Shown: in pieces, positions 8,309-17,399 of the stretch
Layout: every line of letters begins with the position of its first letter
Numbering within the stretch: the stretch's first letter is position 1
Origin: Dawidia soli
GTDB lineage: Bacteria > Bacteroidota > Bacteroidia > Cytophagales > Cyclobacteriaceae
Assembly: GCF_018598185.1 (NCBI RefSeq)
Contig: NZ_JAHESC010000002.1
Coordinates: forward strand, 186,001 to 250,000
DNA: 64,000 nt
Direction of reading: 5' to 3'
The notes under the pieces: generated by a model
What the model saw: the letters and a program-made list of their open reading frames with translations, nothing else
Told to the model about the DNA's origin: nothing
Database searches by the model: none
Made by a program: the position numbers and the translations under genes

Positions 8309-10684
8309 ATGTCGAGCGCCCACCACCGTGCATTCCCGTTTAAAACCGTATTAAGCCTGCGGCTGCTGGTGGAATACTGGGAGGAGCGCATCCGGAGCGG
8401 CGAGGTGCCTGCCTTTGCCGAGCAGCTGCTGGCGTACATCAACCAGGCCCCCGAATTGCGTCAGCCTATTGACGACTATGCGGTATTGGAAAAGCACCGC
8501 ACGTTCATCAACTTCCTGATGACGGCGGCCATTCCGCTGGCCACCGCCTCTACGGACCTGATGGCGGTGGTTGAGCCGTTTAACTTCAGGGCCATTTATA
8601 CCACGCCGGCCTTTAACGCCCACGTCGACCTGGCCAACTTCGAAGAGCAGGCGGTAGCCAATGTGCCGGGCGGTCGCATAACCCTGGGAAAAACCCTGCG
8701 GGCCTGCCTCATGATCCTGGAAAAATACCAGGACGGCCGCATCGTGTCGAGTAACCCCAAGCCGGTGCTCGTCACCCTGAAAGATAACGTTACGGGGTTG
8801 GACCGGGTGTACAAGGCAGAGCTGAGTCATCAGTTCTGCGAGATCATACCCCACATAACGCCCGAGCCGATCGACAAAGGCATTATCAAATTCCTGATCG
8901 AAAAGCTCTACGACGTCGATCTGTGGCTGCAATATTTCCGGCCGGGAGATTATACGTTTCAGGGCTTCCTGATCCTGCGCATGATCGATGTGACCGAACA
9001 GGAGATGTTGTCGTCGATCAAGTACGATCTGCTGGAGCGCCAGGCGCTGATGCAACCGGAGAGCTTTAATCGCATCGAGTACAAAGTGCGTTCATTGTTT
9101 GGCCTGCCCGACATTCGCATGAATATAGCGTATCTCGATCCCAGCAATCGCATGGTGATCAGCTACCCCGCTACCGAGCGGTGGACGACGCTGCTCCATA
9201 CCGTCAGCGACCTGCAGGGAACGCAACGGTCGGGGTCGGTGTACGAGCGCAGCTGGAGCGAGCAGCGCAACATTACGGTGGAGAACTTGCAAGAGTATCC
9301 GTTCCGGTCGCGCATCGAAGAGGATTTGCTCGCAGAGGGTGTCCGGAGTGTCCTGCTGGCGCCGCTGGTAGACGAAGGAGAAACGATCGGTATGCTGGAG
9401 CTTGTATCGCCCGCACCGGGTCAGCTTAACCCCGTCAGTGCCCACAAAATGGAACATGTGTTGCCGATGTTTACCACGGCCGTAAAGCGTGTGAAGGAAG
9501 AGCTGTCGACAGAAGTGCGTGCGTTGATCCAGGAAGAGTGTACGGCCATACACGCCACGGTGCAGTGGCGTTTCTTTGAGGCGGGTGTAAACCTGATGAA
9601 CAAACGCCGCACAAACGACAAGGCCGTTCTGGAAGAGATCGTTTTTAAAGATGTATACCCACTGTTCGGCATGGCCGACGTGCGCAATTCTTCCATCGAG
9701 CGGAACGTCGCCATTCAGCGCGATCTGCAAGAGAACCTGGTGCTGGCGGGCACACTGCTGCACACGTTCCAGGAGCACATGACCTTGCCGTTGCTGGATG
9801 CCGCGCAGGTAAAGATAGAAGAACATTTTGCGCGGTTGAGCCGCGGGCTGGTATCGAGCGACGAAAGCGATGTGCTCGACTTTTTGAAACAGGAGATCCA
9901 CCCGCTGTTGGCGCGCTTTGAGAGCGAAACCTCCTTGCAGCCCGCCATCGGGCATTACCGCGCGCAGCTGGATCCGTTCTTTGGTGTGGTATACACGCGC
10001 CGGCAGGCGTTTGAAGAAAGCCTGCAACAGATCAACCATACCATCGGGGCCTGCCTGGACGATGCCGACGACGAGGCGCAAAAGATGTTTCCGCATTACT
10101 TCGAAAAGTATAAAACCGACGGGGTGGAGTTCACCCTATACCTGGGCAGCTCGCTGCTGAAAGACCGGCAGTTCGACACCTATAGCCTGCAGAACTTCCG
10201 GTTGTGGCAGCTGCTGACGATGGTGGACATCGCGCGGAAGGTGACATCGCTAAAAGCCACCCTGAAGGCACAGCTGGATATTACGCAGCTCATCCTGGTG
10301 CACGACCAGCCCCTGTCGATCCGGTTCCGCCCAGACGAGCGCCAGTTCGACGTAGACGGTGCGTATGACATCCGCTACGAGATCGTCAAGAAACGCATCG
10401 ATAAAGCCTGTATCAAAAACACCGGCGAGCGGCTGACCCAACCCGGCAAGATCGCCATTGTATATAACCAGGTGAAGATCGAAGATGAATACGAGCGGTA
10501 CTTCCACTACCTGCGGGCCCGGAACCTGATCGAGGGCGTGGTGGAAGTGCTGGAGCTGGAGCCGCTGCCCGGCGCCACGGGCTTGCGCGCCCTGCGCATA
10601 GCCGTCGCCCCCGAGGAGCACGGTACGAACGGAGAAACACCGTCGCTGGCGGCGGGGATGGAAGAAGCATTGCGGTTGTTATAA
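8309..10684 (+). CDS. Large GAF-domain protein
   Basis: A 791-residue protein with no signal peptide or membrane segment, so probably cytoplasmic. I take the ATG at 8309 (MSSAHHRAFPFKTVL); the upstream ATG at 8207 adds 34 residues that do not fit. An all-alpha N-terminal region (about 1-240) is followed by a GAF-like fold at about 250-400, where the phrase VRSVLLAPLVDEGETIGMLE is typical of the last strands of GAF domains. The remaining half is helical and has no histidine kinase, cyclase or HTH motif. GAF domains bind small ligands or chromophores; no output domain can be named. It stands alone between two lipoprotein genes. Confidence 0.72.
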   Translation: MSSAHHRAFPFKTVLSLRLLVEYWEERIRSGEVPAFAEQLLAYINQAPELRQPIDDYAVLEKHRTFINFLMTAAIPLATASTDLMAVVEPFNFRAIYTTPAFNAHVDLANFEEQAVANVPGGRITLGKTLRACLMILEKYQDGRIVSSNPKPVLVTLKDNVTGLDRVYKAELSHQFCEIIPHITPEPIDKGIIKFLIEKLYDVDLWLQYFRPGDYTFQGFLILRMIDVTEQEMLSSIKYDLLERQALMQPESFNRIEYKVRSLFGLPDIRMNIAYLDPSNRMVISYPATERWTTLLHTVSDLQGTQRSGSVYERSWSEQRNITVENLQEYPFRSRIEEDLLAEGVRSVLLAPLVDEGETIGMLELVSPAPGQLNPVSAHKMEHVLPMFTTAVKRVKEELSTEVRALIQEECTAIHATVQWRFFEAGVNLMNKRRTNDKAVLEEIVFKDVYPLFGMADVRNSSIERNVAIQRDLQENLVLAGTLLHTFQEHMTLPLLDAAQVKIEEHFARLSRGLVSSDESDVLDFLKQEIHPLLARFESETSLQPAIGHYRAQLDPFFGVVYTRRQAFEESLQQINHTIGACLDDADDEAQKMFPHYFEKYKTDGVEFTLYLGSSLLKDRQFDTYSLQNFRLWQLLTMVDIARKVTSLKATLKAQLDITQLILVHDQPLSIRFRPDERQFDVDGAYDIRYEIVKKRIDKACIKNTGERLTQPGKIAIVYNQVKIEDEYERYFHYLRARNLIEGVVEVLELEPLPGATGLRALRIAVAPEEHGTNGETPSLAAGMEEALRLL

Positions 10685-10742
10685 TGAAATTTCAATCGTT
10701 TTAGTTTATACACTTCCGCCAAAGCTTTGTACCTTCACTCTT

Positions 10743-11279
10743 ATGAGAGTGCTTTGTATCAGCTTGTTTTTCCTGGGTCTCATCGGTTGCCAGGAGATTA
10801 CGTACCGCGAGCCGCAGCCCAGGGGCGTAAACACCCTGGCGGAGATACCCGAGGCCCTGCGCGGACACTACCTGCTGCCGGAAGACAACCGCGCCGTACG
10901 CGACACGTTGGTGGTGGAGGCCCATACCTATTTTGCCCTGAGCGACAAGGGCGACAAGCGCGTGCTGGGCGACAGTCTGTTGTTGCGCTACTATAAAGGA
11001 TATTATTTCATCAACCTGTACAACAACCCCGAATGGCTGGTGCGCGCGATGCGGCTCGAGCCCAACGGAGACATCGCCTACTTCATGCTGGGCGCGGAGG
11101 AAAAAGAATTTCCTGCGTTCATCCGGAATTTTGGACGCGAGATCAAGGTAGACTCGTCGGTTGTCAGGGGCAAGAAATTATACCAGATCGACCCGAACCC
11201 TGCGCAGTTGCTCGGCCTTTTGAAAAAGGGCCAGTTCAGACAGGTCGCTATTCTCAAACGGATTCAGGTGACGCCATAA
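10743..11279 (+). CDS. Predicted lipoprotein, unknown
   Basis: A 178-residue protein with a signal peptide and lipobox LIGC (Cys16). The mature part is soluble and basic near its C-terminus. I do not recognise a family. The start lies 58 bp after the GAF-protein stop on the same strand, so the two could be cotranscribed, though AAGCTTTG at 10722-10729 is a partial match to a -7 box. Confidence 0.68.
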   Translation: MRVLCISLFFLGLIGCQEITYREPQPRGVNTLAEIPEALRGHYLLPEDNRAVRDTLVVEAHTYFALSDKGDKRVLGDSLLLRYYKGYYFINLYNNPEWLVRAMRLEPNGDIAYFMLGAEEKEFPAFIRNFGREIKVDSSVVRGKKLYQIDPNPAQLLGLLKKGQFRQVAILKRIQVTP

Positions 11280-11323
11280 CGGCTGCGGTATTGGTGGCTG
11301 GTATTGCCCGATGCGCGAAACGC

Positions 11324-12031
11324 CTATTCCTGCTTTTCTTCCGACTCCTCCCGTACTAAGAATGGCGACGCCTGCTGATGCAGCCGTATCGCCTTCCGCG
11401 CCAGCACAAAACCCAATACCAGCGATGCCACGCCGCCGACCCACAGGGCGGGCAGGTGCGACATGAACCAGAAGTAGTCATATGCCCCGTGTAATACCGC
11501 CGCAGCGCCAAGGCCGATCACACTGTAGTAGAATTGCCGGTAGGGCGCAAACCGTGCCTTGCCTACAAAGTATCCCATCAACACGCCAAAGATGGCATGC
11601 GCAGGCACGGCCGTAAACATGCGGAGGATGCCTGTGCGTACACCAAAGTCATAGACATACACAATGTTCTCGAGCGTGGCAAACCCCATGCTCACCATGA
11701 CGGCATAGACAATACCGTCGAACGGCTCGTTGAAGTTCTTGTTATGGAACAACACAAAACGGACAAAGAGGAACTTACTCAGCTCCTCGACCAGCGCCAC
11801 TTTGAAGAATGCATTATAGAACTCGCCTACCACATCGTGGGACTTCGTGACGAGGAACATGTTTAGCGGAAAACTGATCACCAGCGTGATCACCGTGCTG
11901 AGCATGCCATAGAAAAAGCTGATCAGCAGCAGGGAGACCGGCTCCCGCTCGTGTTGGTCTTTTAAGTATATGTACAGGCCAATGGCCACCCCGGGTGCGA
12001 CGGCCAGGGCCAGCAGGCTGAAAGGATCCAT
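11324..12031 (-). CDS. PrsW family intramembrane metalloprotease
   Basis: A 235-residue polytopic membrane protein with about seven hydrophobic segments. The PrsW/CPBP-like catalytic features are present: the glutamate pair in VEELSK (E82-E83), GFATLEN (residues 116-122) and the histidine in AVPAHAIFG (H145). In Bacillus, PrsW cleaves an anti-sigma factor; the substrate here is unknown and no anti-sigma gene is adjacent. It is convergent with the upstream lipoprotein. Confidence 0.88.
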   Translation of the reverse strand: MDPFSLLALAVAPGVAIGLYIYLKDQHEREPVSLLLISFFYGMLSTVITLVISFPLNMFLVTKSHDVVGEFYNAFFKVALVEELSKFLFVRFVLFHNKNFNEPFDGIVYAVMVSMGFATLENIVYVYDFGVRTGILRMFTAVPAHAIFGVLMGYFVGKARFAPYRQFYYSVIGLGAAAVLHGAYDYFWFMSHLPALWVGGVASLVLGFVLARKAIRLHQQASPFLVREESEEKQE

Positions 12032-12101
12032 TTAAAAGGAAATTGACGACCCAAGGTACTCTTAAATCGTCAATTCCAGTCAAAACAGACGCAAAAGGCT
12101 T

Positions 12102-12641
12102 TTATTCGATGACTTCTTCTACCTTATCGAGCTTGGCGGTCGAGAATTTGCCGGACGTGGCGTAGACAATCTTGCCCGTTTCGTCCAGCACGAAGAAGTA
12201 CGGAATGTCTTTCTTCTCGAAGTCGAGCGCCTCCTTGTACGGCTTCAGCTCGCCCCGATAGAACAGGATGTAGGGCAGCAATTGGGGGTCGATGTTTTTC
12301 ATGGCCTTGCGTTTGGCAGTGCCGGTAGCGGCCGCGTTCACGCCGGTGAACATGGGCACGAAGTATACGTTCACATCATAGCCGAACCCCGACATCAGGC
12401 CGGTAGTCTTTTGAATGAACTTCTCGAACACGGGTTGGAACCACGAGTTCAGCTCGTCTTCCGATTTTTTGGAGTACGCCAGGCCCAGCAGGGTATACTT
12501 GCCTTTGACGTCGTCGGGCAGCTTTACTTTTTTATCTTCAACACTCTCGGCTTCCATGGCGGGAAACATCTTGCCAACGACCTGGGCATGCGCCACAACA
12601 CCCATAATCATCATGACGAGAGACAGTACAAAGTGTTTCAT
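12102..12641 (-). CDS. Secreted thioredoxin-fold protein without CxxC
   Basis: A 179-residue exported protein with a cleavable signal peptide ending in AHAQ, read from the ATG at 12641-12639; a longer frame upstream adds 38 implausible residues. The order of strands and helices (KYTLLGLAYSKKSEDELNSW near residue 50, then IPYFFVLDETGKIVYAT near 150) is that of a thioredoxin/AhpC-like fold, and it resembles ATP10-type proteins. There is no CxxC and the mature chain appears to lack cysteine, so it is unlikely to be a redox enzyme. A chaperone or scaffold role is a guess. Confidence 0.6.
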   Translation of the reverse strand: MKHFVLSLVMMIMGVVAHAQVVGKMFPAMEAESVEDKKVKLPDDVKGKYTLLGLAYSKKSEDELNSWFQPVFEKFIQKTTGLMSGFGYDVNVYFVPMFTGVNAAATGTAKRKAMKNIDPQLLPYILFYRGELKPYKEALDFEKKDIPYFFVLDETGKIVYATSGKFSTAKLDKVEEVIE

Positions 12642-12832
12642 ACAATTGTGTTTAGGAGTGAATGTCTTAAACGACGGGAATAGTAACCGTCGGAAAGACA
12701 AATGTAGGAGACAAATCGATACCCTGGGGGCAAAAACACGAGGAGGTCGGTGCATAACGGGTGGGTTCGACCAAAGGCGGCAGAATGTGTGGTCTCACGC
12801 ACACGTTCCACATGCCTTTATTGTTGCGGTGC

Positions 12833-13426
12833 TTATCCTTCAACCCATGTCACCTTTTCGTCGACAGGCTTGCGACGGCTGTCGGGCACGGCGCCTTTGA
12901 TCTTGCCAACGTGCAGGAAGCCGATCAGTTTGTCGTCCGGGCCGAGGTTGAACAGGGCCCTGGCTTCTTCCCAGTGGGTAATGCCGCCGGTGCTCAGGTA
13001 ACAACCCACGCCATAGGCGGTGGCCGTGAGATACATGTTCTCGATCGCGCAATACACCGCGCCTACCTCTTCAATTTCCGGCAGGGATTTCTTTTCGTCG
13101 CGCTTCATGGCCACGGCAATGATGTGCGACGAGAGCTTGGGTTTCGTCAACAGGTTTTGATAGCGGTCTTCGCTATAGGTCCCTTTGGCCGTAGTGACCT
13201 GGCGATAGAGCGCGGCCTGCTCTTCGGCCAGCTTTTGAATGCCGTTGCCGGTAAAGACGATGAAGCGCCACGGCTCCGTCAGTTTGTGCGTAGGCGCCCA
13301 GTTGGCGTTCTCCAGCATCTGGCGGATGATGGCGTCGTCCACCTTCTCATCGGTGTATTGTTGTTGAAAAACAGAACGGCGGTTCCGGATCAGGGTATTA
13401 ACAAGATCAGCTCTTTCTTGGCTCAT
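12833..13426 (-). CDS. Nitroreductase family protein
   Basis: A 197-residue FMN-dependent oxidoreductase, most similar in layout to the short YdjA-type members. The N-terminal RNRRSVFQQQYTD segment (phosphate-binding Arg), NANWAPTHKLTEPWRFIVF (about 41-59), and a late GCYLSTGGITHWEEA stretch near 150-165 are typical of the family. It is cytoplasmic. The physiological substrate is not predictable. The next gene upstream on the same strand is an exported amidohydrolase whose stop is 27 bp away. Confidence 0.9.
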   Translation of the reverse strand: MSQERADLVNTLIRNRRSVFQQQYTDEKVDDAIIRQMLENANWAPTHKLTEPWRFIVFTGNGIQKLAEEQAALYRQVTTAKGTYSEDRYQNLLTKPKLSSHIIAVAMKRDEKKSLPEIEEVGAVYCAIENMYLTATAYGVGCYLSTGGITHWEEARALFNLGPDDKLIGFLHVGKIKGAVPDSRRKPVDEKVTWVEG

Positions 13427-13453
13427 GTGTGTGAATAAAAAATGAATGTTGTG

Positions 13454-14566
13454 TTATTTCGGAAATTGTGATGCGTCGATGTGCGGAATGATCTTCAGGG
13501 CGTTTTTGTAATAGATCTTTTTCAGGATGTCGTCGGGCAGATCGAGGCCGTACATCCGCCAGAAGGCGTGGTAACGCTTGTGATACGGAAAATACTCGTC
13601 TGCCGTTTCGAGCACGCGAAAATACGTTTCATATTCGTCCGGCACCCACGAGTCCTTACCAAATAATACGCGATCCTGGTACTTGGTCAGAAAGGCTTTG
13701 GCGGCACGCGGCTGGCGGCCCAGCTCGGCGATCACCGCGCCGATCTCGGTATACATGTTGGGGAACTGGTCGAGCAGCTCGCCCAGCTTCTTCAGGTCGT
13801 TGCCATACCAGGCCAGGTGGGCGGCGATGAAGGTGGTCTTGGGATGTTTGCGAATGATGTTGTGCTGCTCGGCGATGATCGTTTCCCACGACACGGGGTC
13901 GCTGTCGTGCCGGCGACCCGGGTGCAGCTTGAGCTCCAGCCATCGCTCGTTGTTCTCGTCGATGGGTTGCCAGAACTGCTTAGGGTCTGCCGCGTGGATG
14001 AGCACGGGTATGCCCAGCTGACCACACTTCTCCCAGATAGGATCGATGCGCGGATCGTCGATGTGTACACGCTTGCCTTTGCTGTCTTCGGTGAACATGC
14101 CCAGGCTCTTATAGATCTTCAGACCGTTGGCGCCTTTGCGCACGTCATCCTCCAATTGCTTCAGCATGCGGCCCTGCCACTGCGGGTCGTCGATGGCGGC
14201 AAAGTCCATGTTGGTAAAAACAATGAAGCGGCCGCTGTTGTTTTTCTTTACGTTCTCCAGCGATCGTTCGAGGTGCTCGGTGCTGCCGCGGCCCCGGCCG
14301 CTGAGGTTTACCATCACCTGCATGTTGAGCTTGTCCATTTCTTTGGCCAGGGCGTTGAGGTCCTGGCTGGGCATGTTGAACTGGTGGTTGTGCACGTCGA
14401 TGAAGGGGAACTTCGCCCGGGTCAGGTGATGCTCGGGCACCACCAGCGTGGACGGCGGATCGTATTCTTCAAAGTCCATTTTCTGGTCCAACGGTTTTTC
14501 CTGCGCCCACGCCACGGTGATACTGCAGAGCGCGGCCCAGGCTATCGGGTATATTCTCGTCATCAT
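13454..14566 (-). CDS. Exported amidohydrolase (Amidohydro_2 family)
   Basis: A 370-residue metal-dependent hydrolase or decarboxylase with an N-terminal signal peptide (MMTRIYPIAWAALCSITVAW). The metal ligands of the TIM-barrel fold are visible: HNH in FIDVHNHQF (about residue 58), the His in VLIHAAD (about 197), the His in FIAAHLAWYG (about 252) and the Asp in VLFGKDSW (about 309). This matches PF04909. Export to the periplasm is unusual for the family in general but common among Bacteroidota paralogues. The substrate is unknown. Confidence 0.85.
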   Translation of the reverse strand: MMTRIYPIAWAALCSITVAWAQEKPLDQKMDFEEYDPPSTLVVPEHHLTRAKFPFIDVHNHQFNMPSQDLNALAKEMDKLNMQVMVNLSGRGRGSTEHLERSLENVKKNNSGRFIVFTNMDFAAIDDPQWQGRMLKQLEDDVRKGANGLKIYKSLGMFTEDSKGKRVHIDDPRIDPIWEKCGQLGIPVLIHAADPKQFWQPIDENNERWLELKLHPGRRHDSDPVSWETIIAEQHNIIRKHPKTTFIAAHLAWYGNDLKKLGELLDQFPNMYTEIGAVIAELGRQPRAAKAFLTKYQDRVLFGKDSWVPDEYETYFRVLETADEYFPYHKRYHAFWRMYGLDLPDDILKKIYYKNALKIIPHIDASQFPK

Positions 14567-14686
14567 AAAAAGCTTTTTGCGTGAAAATACACGAAAAAGT
14601 CTACAGTCACCGGCCGGTATTTGATGACGGGCAGCAAGCTGATGTCAGGCTTTATTTTTACCTTGCCGTGATATTAACACGACCTC

Positions 14687-15796
14687 ATGGGAAAATGGGT
14701 ATTTTTTGTGCTGGGCTGCCTTGTCGCCGTAACGGTGTGTGCCCAGGACGCGCAAGTAGAAGGTGCCAGGAAGAAGATCCAGGCAAATGATTTTGCCGGG
14801 GCCAAGACAGACCTTACGAAGCTCATCGATGCCAACCCACGCAACAAGCTGGCGCTGAACCTGCGCGGCCAGGCACGCATGGGCCTGGAAGATTTCTACG
14901 GCGCCATCGGCGACTTCAACTTCGCCCTGGAGCTGGACTCTACCTTTGCCGAAGCCTGGAATAACCGCGGCGAAGCCAAGATCGCCCTCGGCGACGACGA
15001 GAGCGCCATTAACGATTTCACCAAAGCCATCAAGTTCAACGCCAAACTGGTGCTGGCCTATACCAACCGCGGCCTGGCCAAATACGACATCGAAGACCTG
15101 CAAGGCGCCTACCAGGATTTCTCGAAGGCCCTCGACCTGGGCCCCGCCGACGCCGACAAATATTTTAACCGCGGCGTAGTAAAGGCGGAGTTGGGTGAGT
15201 TCATCAGCGCCATCGACGACTATACCAAAGCTATCGAGCTGGACAAGACCGACGCGGGATTGTATAACTACCGCGGCGTGGCATACTACAACACCGGCAA
15301 CCTCGACCAGGCCGTCGCCGACTATGATCAGGCGATCAAGCTCGATCCCAAAGACCCGCTGAAGTATGAGAACCGTGCGCTGGCGAAGAATGCGAAAGAG
15401 AACTTTAAAGGGGCGCTGGAAGATTTTAACAAGGCCATCGAGCTCGATGCCACGCAGGCCGAGACCTATAACCTGCGCGGCGTGGCCAGGTTCAACCTCG
15501 AAGACCACGACGGCGCCATTGCCGATTACACCAAGGCCATCGAGCTGGATGAGACCAATCCCGTGTATTACGACAACCGGGCGCTGTGCAAGACGGAAAA
15601 AGAAGACTACGCGGGTGCGGTAGAAGATTATTCATCCTCGATCGAGCTGTATCCCACGGATCCGGAAACATATTATCAACGTGGGCTTGTAAAGCTTTCC
15701 ATGAACAACAAGTATGACGCGTGCCTTGACTTCAAAAAAGCGGAAGAGCTGGGATCGACTGAAGTGAAGGCCATCATCAAGAAGAACTGTAAGTGA
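14687..15796 (+). CDS. Secreted TPR-repeat protein
   Basis: A 369-residue protein with a signal peptide (MGKWVFFVLGCLVAVTVCAQ) followed by about nine or ten tetratricopeptide repeats that fill the rest of the chain. The repeats are close copies of the type NNRGEAKIALGDDESAINDF, each ending near xAIELD. Such solenoids mediate protein-protein contacts; this one would act in the periplasm or at the outer membrane. It is divergent from the amidohydrolase and followed by an unrelated response regulator. The partner is unknown. Confidence 0.88.
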   Translation: MGKWVFFVLGCLVAVTVCAQDAQVEGARKKIQANDFAGAKTDLTKLIDANPRNKLALNLRGQARMGLEDFYGAIGDFNFALELDSTFAEAWNNRGEAKIALGDDESAINDFTKAIKFNAKLVLAYTNRGLAKYDIEDLQGAYQDFSKALDLGPADADKYFNRGVVKAELGEFISAIDDYTKAIELDKTDAGLYNYRGVAYYNTGNLDQAVADYDQAIKLDPKDPLKYENRALAKNAKENFKGALEDFNKAIELDATQAETYNLRGVARFNLEDHDGAIADYTKAIELDETNPVYYDNRALCKTEKEDYAGAVEDYSSSIELYPTDPETYYQRGLVKLSMNNKYDACLDFKKAEELGSTEVKAIIKKNCK

Positions 15797-15802
15797 TCGG
15801 TG

Positions 15803-15819
15803 GTGGGAATGATTCCCAC
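15803..15819. promoter_or_regulatory. Perfect dyad upstream of the response regulator gene
   Basis: GTGGGAAT, one base, then ATTCCCAC form an 8-bp inverted repeat centred 66 bp upstream of the response regulator ATG. There is no T-run, so it looks more like a protein-binding site than a terminator for the TPR gene. Confidence 0.45.
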
Positions 15820-15876
15820 ATGTTTATGTGATTGGAAGGTGTTTCAGACAAGACCAGGCTTCTGTTACTTTGCACT

Positions 15877-16509
15877 ATGATATCAGTCAGTATAGTAGAA
15901 GACGATGAGCAGATCCGCAAGGGCGTGCAGACGTTCTTGAGTCGTCAACCCGGCTTTTCGAGCGAGCATGTTTACGGCTCCATCGAAGAGTTGTTGAAAG
16001 GCATCAACCAGGGCAGCATTCCCAACGTCATCATCATGGACCTGGGCCTGCCCGGCATGTCGGGCATTGAAGGCATCAAGCTCGTAAAAGAGAAAAATCC
16101 CGACATCGATATCATTGTCTTCTCGGTGTACAACGACCCCAAGCGCATTTTCGATTCGCTGTGCGCCGGTGCCACGGGCTACCTGCTGAAGAACACGCCG
16201 CTGGAAGAGATCAAGGAAGGCATCGAGCTGCTGGCCCACGGGGGCTCGCCCATGTCGCCGCAGATCGCCCGCAAGGTGATTGAATACTTCGGTCAGCCGG
16301 AGAAAAAGAAAGAAGCAGCATCACCGTTGTCGGCCAAAGAGAAAGAGATTGTGGTAGGCCTGGTAGACGGTCTGAGCTACAAGCTTATTGCCGACCGCAT
16401 GGACATCAGCATCGAAACGGTGCGCTTCCACATCAAGAATATCTATCGCAAGCTGCACGTACACGGCAAGGCGGAGGTGATCTCCAAATCGCTTCGCGGA
16501 GAGATCTAG
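15877..16509 (+). CDS. Response regulator, NarL/LuxR family
   Basis: A 210-residue cytoplasmic regulator. The receiver domain (1-120) has the acidic pair at E8-D10, the phosphoacceptor D55 in VIIMDLGLPGMSG and the conserved K in LLKNTPLEEI. The C-terminal LuxR-type helix-turn-helix (about 148-210) contains LSAKEKEIVVGLVDGLSYKL and ETVRFHIKNIYRKL. I use the ATG at 15877 because the upstream ATG at 15832 adds residues before the first strand of the receiver. TTACTTTG at 15865-15872 is close to a -7 box, so the mRNA may begin at or next to the ATG. No kinase gene is adjacent. Confidence 0.93.
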   Translation: MISVSIVEDDEQIRKGVQTFLSRQPGFSSEHVYGSIEELLKGINQGSIPNVIIMDLGLPGMSGIEGIKLVKEKNPDIDIIVFSVYNDPKRIFDSLCAGATGYLLKNTPLEEIKEGIELLAHGGSPMSPQIARKVIEYFGQPEKKKEAASPLSAKEKEIVVGLVDGLSYKLIADRMDISIETVRFHIKNIYRKLHVHGKAEVISKSLRGEI

Positions 16510-16510
16510 A

Positions 16511-16897
16511 TCAATCCATGATATCCTGAAGCTTGTACTTCCGGATGATGTAATACAGGAAATTGAACGAGAGCACGGAGTCGTCTTCGTCGTTGCTCTG
16601 ACGGGCAGTGTTTTTGTTGGCGTCGGTGCTGCTGGAAGGTACTGCCAGGGATTTGATCGGCGCGGTGCGGGCAGAGTCGCGGGACAGGACAGGCGTGTGC
16701 ACACGGGTGGTGCCGCTGGTCATCGATTCTCCTTCTCCACCGGGGCTGTAGTGGCTGCGTTCTTTCGTTTCGCTGTCACTGTCATTGCCGCCTTCGTTGA
16801 AGTACCCGGAGTCCTGAGCGTTTATGCAAACGATTCCGGAAGGAGTCAGAATGGCCAGACTTAAGGTGAAGACGATATGGTACAAACTGATCTTCAT
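16511..16897 (-). CDS. Small exported protein, unknown
   Basis: A 128-residue protein from the ATG at 16897-16895, with a signal peptide (MKISLYHIVFTLSLAIL). The middle is rich in Ser, Asp, Gly and Thr and probably disordered. The C-terminus DSVLSFNFLYYIIRKYKLQD is hydrophobic-aromatic and looks like a conserved docking or membrane-associating segment. No family is recognised. It converges with the response regulator, with one base between the stops. Confidence 0.55.
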   Translation of the reverse strand: MKISLYHIVFTLSLAILTPSGIVCINAQDSGYFNEGGNDSDSETKERSHYSPGGEGESMTSGTTRVHTPVLSRDSARTAPIKSLAVPSSSTDANKNTARQSNDEDDSVLSFNFLYYIIRKYKLQDIMD

Positions 16898-17063
16898 GTT
16901 CCTTGTCCAGATGTCTGAGGTAACGTCCGAATATAATTTTTTGTTCCGGCTCAAAGTACAAAATAAAACTTGGATTGCCAGCTATTTGAGATAACTTCTG
17001 TCGGTTTATGGCCAAAATGGAGGTATTTATATACTTTTTAACATTTCAATAACAAATTGCAGC

Positions 17064-17396
17064 ATGATCAGCTGGGACGACTTTGCCAAAGTAGACTTCC
17101 GGGCGGGAACCATCGTCCGGGCGGAGCCATTTAAAGAAGCAAAAAAACCTGCGTTCAAGGTCTGGGTCGACCTGGGTGCAGCGCTCGGTATAAAACAATC
17201 CAGCGCACAGATCACCGCGCACTATACACCGGAAGAGCTCATCGGCCGGCAGGTGATCTGCGTAGTGAATTTCCCACCGAAACAGATCGCAAATTTTATC
17301 TCGGAAGTTTTGGTGACAGGTTTTCCGGACGAACAAAAAAATGTTGTTTTGAGTAGTATTGATAAAAAAGTGCCCAACGGTGCACGTCTCTTTTAA
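17064..17396 (+). CDS. csaA: CsaA-like tRNA-binding-domain protein
   Basis: A 110-residue OB-fold protein that matches CsaA along its full length. It starts with [18 protein letters not shown] and contains [24 protein letters not shown] and ends VPNGARLF. CsaA is a homodimeric cytoplasmic chaperone or tRNA-binding protein related to the C-terminal domain of MetRS. It is followed after 3 nt by murF-alr, so the two are surely cotranscribed. Confidence 0.92.
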   Translation: MISWDDFAKVDFRAGTIVRAEPFKEAKKPAFKVWVDLGAALGIKQSSAQITAHYTPEELIGRQVICVVNFPPKQIANFISEVLVTGFPDEQKNVVLSSIDKKVPNGARLF

Positions 17397-17399
17397 ACC

